Source of the DNA: Bacteroides sp. | Lineage (GTDB): Bacteria; Bacteroidota; Bacteroidia; Bacteroidales; Bacteroidaceae | Length of the DNA: 20,471 nucleotides | Reading direction: 5' to 3' | Assembly: GCA_019416685.1 (NCBI GenBank) | Contig: DXWV01000035.1 | Location: forward strand, 1-20,471 | Part shown: piece after piece, positions 15,721 through 20,471 of the stretch | How the letters are laid out: every line of letters begins with the position of its first letter | Position numbering within the stretch: the stretch's first letter is position 1 | Notes under the pieces: generated by a model | Database searches by the model: none | The model's input: the letters and a program-made list of their open reading frames with translations, nothing else | Told to the model about the DNA's origin: nothing | Translations under genes and position numbers: made by a program

Positions 15721-16925
15721 TTCGTTTTTTTATAGGTCAAAATAAGATTGCTTGCTGAACGTATCAACAAACTGAGTGCCAAAGGTACGACAGCTAAATC
15801 AATTCTTTGCGGTATTACCGGAAAAAGCAGTATAAAAAGTGTTAAAACAATACAGTTTAGCATGTGGTACCAACATTTTCGTCCTTTTCTGGCAGCATTT
15901 ACAATGATTGGCAGAAAGATAAGCTCTCCCGGATGGAATACAAAAAGCAGGTAATTGGAGCTGACAGCAGGATGTTCTGAAAACAGGGCGAGAAATGCAA
16001 TAATACAACCGGCAATGCCTGCTGTACCAAACAATATAAGATCAATTCCCCAAAGTCCTCTTTTCTTTCGGATACCATAGATGCTGGCACCTGTTACAAT
16101 GATAAACAAAAGCAGCGCCGATCTCATTGGGGTGAATATATCCGCGATACTTATTGGGGCAGGTGATGAATTTTCGTCTTCACAATTGATAATTAGTTCT
16201 GTATCTGCCACCAGTGGCTTTTCATTCCCGTTATTCGTGATTTTTGCTGTTGCAAGTGCATTTTTCAGATAAAACGGAGCAAATACCATCTGTCGGCTTG
16301 TAATGGGGCGGTCTGCTTCGCTTCCGATGCAAAAGTCAATACCGAATTGTGCCCATGGATGTCCGTTGGTATATTGGTGTACAATGTCGCGGAATGATTT
16401 CGTGCCGTCTTTCTCCGGATAGTTGTAAATCACTTTTCCCTGTATACTTTCTTCTATTTTATCCCGTGGGCGGGTAGCGCAGTTATCGTAGAAAAAGTTA
16501 TACCGGTATATCCGGTTTTCCGGCCGGCTGTTTTCTATCAGTAGCGTATGGAGTTTTTGTTTTTCTTCCGGAGCCAGGTTGAGTGTTTGTTGCCATACGC
16601 TACGTCCATCGAGGATGTATTCGGCGGCGAACCGGTCATAGCTCATTCCTCCGAGAATGTAATCAGTCTGTCCCAGCGCAAAGCGAAAAATAAAGTTGGG
16701 TGCACCGAAGTTAAATATTCCGTAGTTAAATACCCAATCGATACCTTTAGACGGTTCTTCATACCGGATGGCAGTATGTCCGAAATAAGAATAAATCTCA
16801 TCTCCGGGAGCACATGTCAGCAGACTAAGGCGAATAGCATCCGTGTTGTTAACAGGTGTTCCTTTCGCATAGGCTGTTATGCACAAAAGGAACAGTATTA
16901 CTATTGTTTTTATTTTTTTCATCAT
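15717..16925 (-). CDS. DUF4105 (Lnb N-terminal-like) papain-fold membrane protein
   Basis: 402 aa. A signal peptide (about 1-21) precedes a periplasmic domain (about 28-240) of the DUF4105 type: LLTCAPGDEIYSYFGHTAIRY, FNYGIFNFG, DGRSVWQQTLNL and YNFFYDNCATRPRD. His50 in FGH and Cys149 in DNCAT are the probable catalytic pair of the NlpC/P60-like fold, whose members act on peptides or lipid esters; the actual substrate is unknown. After a spacer, residues about 265-398 form four or five membrane helices (LLLFIIVTGASIYG, IDLILFGTAGIAGCIIAFLALF, YLLFVFHPGELIFLPIIV, IVLTLFILLFPVI, LAVVPLALSLLI). It is the first gene of the presumed DUF4105, pseudo-phosphatase, secA operon and has a -7 box upstream. 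The second codon is also ATG, so the start may be one residue later. Confidence 0.85.
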   Translation of the reverse strand: MMKKIKTIVILFLLCITAYAKGTPVNNTDAIRLSLLTCAPGDEIYSYFGHTAIRYEEPSKGIDWVFNYGIFNFGAPNFIFRFALGQTDYILGGMSYDRFAAEYILDGRSVWQQTLNLAPEEKQKLHTLLIENSRPENRIYRYNFFYDNCATRPRDKIEESIQGKVIYNYPEKDGTKSFRDIVHQYTNGHPWAQFGIDFCIGSEADRPITSRQMVFAPFYLKNALATAKITNNGNEKPLVADTELIINCEDENSSPAPISIADIFTPMRSALLLFIIVTGASIYGIRKKRGLWGIDLILFGTAGIAGCIIAFLALFSEHPAVSSNYLLFVFHPGELIFLPIIVNAARKGRKCWYHMLNCIVLTLFILLFPVIPQRIDLAVVPLALSLLIRSASNLILTYKKTK

Positions 16926-16957
16926 GAGGGTTTTAAGCAGATACCTTCATTTTTTTT

Positions 16958-16966
16958 GCAAAGGTA
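16958..16966 (-). promoter_or_regulatory. -7 promoter box of the DUF4105-pseudophosphatase-secA operon
   Basis: The leftward strand reads TACCTTTGC, a perfect match, 32 bp before the ATG at 16925. It is back to back with the rightward box at 17025. It is the only good promoter signal I find upstream of secA. Confidence 0.6.
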
Positions 16967-17002
16967 AGGATAAAAACCGAAAAACTAAATAGATCAATAG
17001 GC

Positions 17003-17032
17003 TTGCTATTAAAACAATCTTTCTTACCTTTG
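17003..17032 (+). promoter_or_regulatory. Promoter of the AAA-ATPase/nuclease gene
   Basis: TTG at 17003-17005 and TACCTTTG at 17025-17032 are 19 bp apart, the normal Bacteroides -33/-7 arrangement and the best full promoter in the window. Transcription would begin about 17040, leaving an UTR of about 19 nt. Confidence 0.65.
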
Positions 17033-17058
17033 TACAAAGTGTTTAATCCGATCATTTT

Positions 17059-18606
17059 ATGGAAAGAATTTATCCGATAGGTATACAGAATTTTGAGAAG
17101 ATACGTAGAGACGGTTATATATACGTAGATAAGACTCGTTTTGTCTATCAACTGGCAAAAACCGGTTCATATTATTTTCTGAGCCGCCCGCGCCGGTTTG
17201 GCAAAAGCTTACTCATCTCCACGCTTCAGGCTTATTTTGAGGGAAAAAAAGACCTTTTCAAAGGACTTGCCATTGAGCAGTTGGAAAAAGACTGGACCGT
17301 TTATCCGGTGTTGCACCTGGATTTGAACGCCCGTAACTACGAGGATGAGAATTCGCTTCTCGAAGAACTGAATAAACACCTGGAGATTTGGGAACAACAG
17401 TATGGTAGCCCTTACGGTGACCGGGCACCGGAAGAAAGATTCTTTCATGTCATTCGGCTGGCTCATGAAAAAACGGGGCAACGGGTTGTTATTCTCGTGG
17501 ATGAATACGACAAACCCATGCTTCAGGCCATAGAAAATGACGAGTTGCAACGGGTGTACCGCAATCAACTGAAACCTTTCTATGGTGTACTGAAAAGTAT
17601 GGATGGCTATATCAAACTGGCCTTTCTCACCGGAGTAACCAAATTCGGCAAAGTGAGTGTCTTCAGTGATTTGAACAATCTGACCGATCTTTCGATGAAT
17701 CCCAACTATGTGGAAATCTGCGGAATGACCGAACAGGAAATACATCAGTATTTTGAAACGGACATTCATACATTAGCCGAAAAAGAGAAACTATCCTATG
17801 AAGAGACCTGTGAATTGCTGAAAACCAATTATGACGGTTATCATTTCACAGAGAACTCTGTGGGGATATACAACCCTTTCAGCTTGCTCAATACCTTTTT
17901 CTCGATGCGCCCCGATAGCTACTGGTTTGCTACGGGTACTCCCAGTTACCTGGTATATCTGCTGCAAAGATATCATTACGACCTCTGGTACCTGGACAAG
18001 GAAGAGACCACTTCGGATGTCTTAGACAGCATTGATTCCCTATCCAAAAATCCGATTCCTGTGATTTACCAGAGCGGATACCTCACTATTAAGGGATACG
18101 ACAAACGTTTTAAGATGTATTCTTTGGGCTTTCCCAATCAGGAAGTAAAAGAGGGTTTTTTTAAATACTTACTGCCTCATTATGCCAGTGTGTCAGAAAC
18201 AGATACCACTTTTAATATTCAAAAGTTTGTGAATGAAGTAGAGCAGGGTGATTACGATTCCTTCCTCTCCCGCCTGCAAACCTTCTTCTGCAACATTCCC
18301 TATGAACTGGTGACCGACCTGGAGAAACATTATCAAAACGTACTCTTCATTGTTAGTAGCCTGATGGGCTTCTATGTCGACGCCGAATTTCATACCAACC
18401 GCGGACGGGTAGATCTGATTTTGAAAACCTCCGGCTATATTTACATCATGGAGTTTAAGCTGGATGGCACCGTCGAAGAAGCCATTCGGCAGATAGAGGA
18501 AAAAGGCTATGCCGAACCCTTTGCACATGATCCCCGCAAACTGATTAAACTGGCTGTAAACTTCAGTTCCGAAACCCGCAATATTGCGGAGTGGGAAGTA
18601 GTGTAA
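17059..18606 (+). CDS. AAA-ATPase-like protein with C-terminal PD-(D/E)XK nuclease domain
   Basis: 515 aa, cytoplasmic. The N-terminal AAA-ATPase-like domain (PF09820 type, about 5-285) begins YPIGIQNFEKIRRDGYIYVDKT. It has the family Walker A variant SRPRRFGKSLL (42-52, Lys49) and Walker B VVILVDEYD (143-151), then sensor-like FLTGVTKFGKVS. The C-terminal domain (about 400-515, PDDEXK_9 type) has the nuclease signature D452 in GRVDLIL and E465-F-K467 in IMEFKLDG. Both active sites look complete. These proteins occur in many scattered copies in Bacteroidetes and are usually annotated as ATP-binding protein or DUF1703; their role is unknown and a nucleic-acid or defence function is only a suggestion. 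It has its own promoter. An array of 23-bp repeats begins 3 bp after the stop. Codon choice seems more C-rich (CCC, CTG, AAC) than in its neighbours, which hints at transfer. Confidence 0.92.
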   Translation: MERIYPIGIQNFEKIRRDGYIYVDKTRFVYQLAKTGSYYFLSRPRRFGKSLLISTLQAYFEGKKDLFKGLAIEQLEKDWTVYPVLHLDLNARNYEDENSLLEELNKHLEIWEQQYGSPYGDRAPEERFFHVIRLAHEKTGQRVVILVDEYDKPMLQAIENDELQRVYRNQLKPFYGVLKSMDGYIKLAFLTGVTKFGKVSVFSDLNNLTDLSMNPNYVEICGMTEQEIHQYFETDIHTLAEKEKLSYEETCELLKTNYDGYHFTENSVGIYNPFSLLNTFFSMRPDSYWFATGTPSYLVYLLQRYHYDLWYLDKEETTSDVLDSIDSLSKNPIPVIYQSGYLTIKGYDKRFKMYSLGFPNQEVKEGFFKYLLPHYASVSETDTTFNIQKFVNEVEQGDYDSFLSRLQTFFCNIPYELVTDLEKHYQNVLFIVSSLMGFYVDAEFHTNRGRVDLILKTSGYIYIMEFKLDGTVEEAIRQIEEKGYAEPFAHDPRKLIKLAVNFSSETRNIAEWEVV

Positions 18607-18608
18607 GT

Positions 18609-18723
18609 AAGATCGTACACTCCTGTATAACAAGATCGTACATTTTTGTATGACAAGAATGTACATTCTTATGGTGCAAGGTTGTACACTCTTGCCACAT
18701 AAGAGTGTACAACCTTATAACCA
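18609..18723. repeat. Array of five 23-bp tandem repeats with palindromic GTAC cores
   Basis: Five directly adjacent 23-bp units start at 18609, 18632, 18655, 18678 and 18701. Each has a 16-bp core of the form AAGnnnGTACAnnnTT plus a 7-bp spacer. The unit 3 core is a perfect palindrome (AAGAATGTACATTCTT). The unit 4 core (AAGGTTGTACACTCTT) and unit 5 core (AAGAGTGTACAACCTT) are exact reverse complements, making a 16-bp stem with a 7-nt loop (18678-18716). Units 1 and 2 share AAGATCGTACA. The array fills the gap between the convergent nuclease and DUF4373 genes. It could be a bidirectional transcription barrier or a protein-binding array; no U-run follows the stem. Confidence 0.85.
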
Positions 18724-18730
18724 TTGATTA

Positions 18731-19525
18731 TCAGCCACTTCTGAGTACTTTTATGAGATACTTCCCCGGCATCCCTATCTTTGCCCACGAAGTTTGCGCC
18801 AGCACCTTCCACACCGGATTACCTATCTCCCCATAATTCGACATTCGCAGAATGGCCTTTACATCTCCGACATCCGTCACCTTAATCCGTTCCAACGTCA
18901 GTAACAAACCCTCATAGTTGTGCGTCTTTTTGTTGAGCGCATATTCCGGAGGCGGAGGCAAAGCAGAATTCTCCTCCTCCTTCTTCTTCTTTTCTTCTAC
19001 TTTACTTTCTTTTACTTTACTTTGTCTGAAAATGTCTGCATTTTCCAGACTCAACTCCATCTGAACGGGAAAAATGTTCGCATTTTCTGAGTTCGTACTC
19101 TCTTTCTGCTTACATTTTATCTCTTCCTCCTTACATTTCACCTCTTCCAGGAGATAGGGTAATTTTGCTAAATCCCTCTTTCTCCGGCTGGTAGCCTCCA
19201 ACCATACCCGCTGAATATCCACCGAGGTCAGTATACGATGCTTTTCATAGCTTTCCTTATCAAAAAATCCTTTTTCAATCAGTATACCGATTATACTGTC
19301 TACTTCTTCTTTCGTATATTCCCTTCCCAATTTATAGGCAAATATCTCACATTGTTCCTCATCCCATTGTATGTAATACCCCTCTTTATATATCTTACAA
19401 AGTATTTTTATTATCAGATAAGGTCCTTTGATACCATATTTAGCCTCCAATGATTCGGATACGGCTCCCTCAAAGAAAGCTGCTTTCGTAGGAAAATAAA
19501 CGATTCCATTAAATTCTGTTGCCAT
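18731..19525 (-). CDS. DUF4373 domain protein, probable replication-initiator-like DNA-binding protein
   Basis: 264 aa, cytoplasmic. The N-terminal domain (about 5-120) has the DUF4373 (Lin1244/Lin1753-type) pattern: YFPTKAAFFEG, LEAKYGIKGPYLIIKILCKIYKEGYYIQWDEEQ, EEVDSIIGILIEKGFFDKE and LTSVDIQRVWLEATSRRKR. Proteins of this type resemble phage and plasmid replication initiators with winged-helix domains. A low-complexity linker follows (about 127-192: EEVKCKEEEIKCKQKES, two ENA-D/N-IF motifs, QSKVKESKVEEKKKKEEE). A C-terminal helical domain covers about 200-264 (YEGLLLTLERIKVTDVGDVKAILRMSNYGEIGNPVWKVL). The ATG lies only 8 bp from the edge of repeat element D, with no clear ribosome site. 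The DUF2693-like gene upstream is on the same strand, 115 bp away, with element D between them. It is likely part of a small mobile or accessory cassette. Confidence 0.8.
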   Translation of the reverse strand: MATEFNGIVYFPTKAAFFEGAVSESLEAKYGIKGPYLIIKILCKIYKEGYYIQWDEEQCEIFAYKLGREYTKEEVDSIIGILIEKGFFDKESYEKHRILTSVDIQRVWLEATSRRKRDLAKLPYLLEEVKCKEEEIKCKQKESTNSENANIFPVQMELSLENADIFRQSKVKESKVEEKKKKEEENSALPPPPEYALNKKTHNYEGLLLTLERIKVTDVGDVKAILRMSNYGEIGNPVWKVLAQTSWAKIGMPGKYLIKVLRSG

Positions 19526-19533
19526 ATTTGTTT

Positions 19534-19642
19534 AATTGAAAGTTGAAAGTTGAAAGTTGAAAATTGAAAGTTGAAAATTGAAAATTGGCTGCGCTATCAT
19601 GCTGAACAGCAATTTTCAATTTTCAACTTTCAATTTTCAATT
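19534..19642 (-). repeat. Intergenic hairpin element D (7-bp tandem arms, 22-nt core)
   Basis: The left arm (19534-19587) is about 7.7 copies of the 7-mer AGTTGAA/AATTGAA; the right arm (19610-19642) is about 4.7 copies of the complement. The right arm pairs with the inner 33 bases of the left arm at 32 of 33 positions, around a 22-nt loop (19588-19609) that begins GCTGCGCT and is 18/22 identical to the loop of element A. Read leftward, it begins at the stop codon of the DUF2693-like gene (19641-19643) and ends 8 bp before the DUF4373 ATG, so it forms nearly the whole intergenic spacer. A role in attenuation or mRNA stability is plausible. Confidence 0.85.
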
Positions 19643-19988
19643 AAATACACTTTTTCCATTCCAAAAAGTTCTCCACCCGGAAGCGTTTCCACTTTCCTTC
19701 CTCTACATCCCAGTACATCACAGCTTCCTGTACTTTGCTTGCTTCGTACTCCCGTTTGAAGTCGTATCTGTAATAAATCAGTGTTGCTTTTACAAACTGA
19801 AACTCTCCATCAATAGCCCTACGATAAGCAATCACCGCATGCCCATGTTGCATCCAGTCTATCAGTGCCTCAATACGCTCTGCCATCCATATAGCAGTGG
19901 TTTGTGTATAACCTTTCTCTTGTACGATTTGTCTTGTCCATCTCCTTTTTACATTCTCCATAACAGGTTCCAAATTTCTTTTTTTCAT
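19641..19988 (-). CDS. Small conserved protein, DUF2693/WYL_2-like
   Basis: 115 aa from the preferred start MKKRNLEPVMENVKRRW. A helical N-terminal part (about 1-45) is followed by a beta-rich part with WMQHGHAVIAYRRAIDGEFQFVKATLIYY and VMYWDVEEGKWKRFRVENFLEW. The latter resembles the Sm/SH3-like barrel of DUF2693 (WYL_2) proteins found with Bacteroides mobile and phage-like genes; I am only moderately sure. The frame extends upstream to an ATG at 20033, but that falls on a promoter-like box (20030-20037), so I use the ATG at 19986-19988. The stop lies at the edge of element D. It is probably transcribed ahead of the DUF4373 gene. Function unknown. Confidence 0.65.
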   Translation of the reverse strand: MKKRNLEPVMENVKRRWTRQIVQEKGYTQTTAIWMAERIEALIDWMQHGHAVIAYRRAIDGEFQFVKATLIYYRYDFKREYEASKVQEAVMYWDVEEGKWKRFRVENFLEWKKCI

Positions 19989-20029
19989 TTCATTTTGTTT
20001 TATGAGTTTATATTTTTCCGATAACGGTT

Positions 20030-20037
20030 GCAAGGTC
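20030..20037 (-). promoter_or_regulatory. Possible degenerate -7 box for the DUF2693-like gene
   Basis: The leftward strand reads GACCTTGC followed by AACCG, similar to the common TACCTTTGC arrangement but with two deviations. It lies about 42 bp before the preferred ATG at 19988 and just downstream of the terminator at 20077-20103. Apart from this and that terminator, 19989-20130 holds only a short direct repeat. Confidence 0.3.
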
Positions 20038-20076
20038 GGGATAATATTCGGATGGAACTAATCGTTGGAAAAATGT

Positions 20077-20103
20077 AAAAATCCGCTCAAATGGCGGATT
20101 TTT
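20077..20103 (-). terminator. Bidirectional intrinsic terminator
   Basis: AAAAATCCGC (20077-20086) and GCGGATTTTT (20094-20103) are perfect 10-bp arms around a 7-nt loop. Read leftward, the stem ends in a U-run and terminates the partial gene to the right; the A/T symmetry lets it work both ways. Confidence 0.88.
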
Positions 20104-20107
20104 ATTG

Positions 20108-20139
20108 TATCTACTTTTTGAAGTTTATATCTACTTTTT
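20108..20139. repeat. 12-bp direct repeat across the end of the partial gene
   Basis: TATCTACTTTTT occurs at 20108-20119 and 20128-20139, a 20-bp period. The second copy includes the stop codon of the partial gene. It looks like a small tandem duplication of the gene end. Confidence 0.6.
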
Positions 20140-20471
20140 ACGGGATGTGATCGTTCTGCCAATCTCAGTTGTTAATGTTTTGAATTCAACCTCCTTATAT
20201 ATTCCTTGTTTTTTATATTCAAATCGAAATAGAGTATTGATTTCTTTGGCAATTTCCGTTACACTGACTGTTGTTTTTTCTTCTGAGGCAAGCGAAATAG
20301 CCAGTGCTTTTATTAAAGATCCTTTGTGATGTCTGATTACTATTCTGTGGTCAATTTCTTGTTTGTCAATGCGCTGTACATTGATAATACCTTCTATCGT
20401 TTCTCCGTTTCCGAGTTCTATCTTTATAGAACCGTTAAAATCTGTTTTTTTTGATCGTTGTTTGTCATAAA
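20131..20471 (-). CDS. 3' part of an unrecognised gene, cut by the window edge
   Basis: The leftward strand is open from the right edge to a TAG at 20131-20133, giving 112 residues with no internal stop and no methionine, so the start lies outside the window. The reading frame codons begin at 20469. Visible segments are FNGSIKIELGNGETIEGIINVQRIDKQEIDHRIVIRHHKG (beta-like), LIKALAISLASEEKTTVSVTEIAKEINTLFRFEYKK (helical) and KEVEFKTLTTEIGRTITSRKK, with a basic C-terminus. I do not recognise a family. A strong terminator follows about 28 bp downstream, supporting it as a real gene end. Confidence 0.65.
   Translation of the reverse strand, partial: YDKQRSKKTDFNGSIKIELGNGETIEGIINVQRIDKQEIDHRIVIRHHKGSLIKALAISLASEEKTTVSVTEIAKEINTLFRFEYKKQGIYKEVEFKTLTTEIGRTITSRKK

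Noticed and set aside
18609..18723. CRISPR array
   Set aside because: Units are 23 bp with only 7-bp spacers, the cores differ from each other, and no cas genes are present.
19534..19642. Insertion sequence end or attachment site
   Set aside because: No transposase or integrase gene and no target duplication is seen; the structure is better described as a hairpin of tandem repeats.

Overview
The window looks like a chromosomal segment of a gut-type Bacteroides. The protein families, the long SecA with a Bacteroidetes-style insert, and repeated copies of the Bacteroides promoter -7 box (TAnnTTTG, often followed by C) just upstream of genes all agree. Species cannot be fixed from the sequence alone.

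Layout, left to right. (1) 1-4000: a housecleaning NTP pyrophosphohydrolase (mazG, leftward); a D-2-hydroxyacid-dehydrogenase-like gene (rightward) whose 3' end overlaps tail-to-tail with an aspartate-dehydrogenase-like gene (leftward); then a membrane-anchored DUF3810 protein with an HExxH motif (leftward). (2) 3880-4314: a divergent intergenic region with a short-period repeat cluster. (3) 4315-8941: valS with a textbook terminator, then an orphan sensor histidine kinase whose periplasmic part resembles a substrate-binding protein. (4) 8972-16925, all leftward: a small acidic protein, a lipoprotein with a helical repeat tail, secA, an alkaline-phosphatase-superfamily protein with a degenerate active site, and a DUF4105 cysteine-protease-like membrane protein. 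The last three (transcribed in the order DUF4105, pseudo-phosphatase, secA) are probably one operon, with a 4-bp overlap and a 48-bp gap. (5) 17059-20471, accessory in character: an AAA-ATPase/PD-(D/E)XK nuclease gene, a 23-bp tandem repeat array, a DUF4373 replication-like gene, a small DUF2693-like gene, and the 3' part of an unrecognised gene running off the right edge.

The most interesting unexplained structure is a family of three intergenic elements (68-126, 10665-10777, 19534-19642). Each lies directly after the stop codon of a leftward gene, has inverted arms made of short tandem repeats, and carries a related core in the same orientation. Two of them have 22-nt loops of equal length that match at 18 of 22 bases although their stems differ in size. 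The other main points are the array of five 23-bp units with palindromic cores at 18609-18723 and the pseudo-phosphatase co-transcribed with secA. Several gene starts are moved inward because a promoter box lies inside the longest reading frame.

All statements rest on reading the sequence and on remembered family knowledge; no database search or folding calculation was run.
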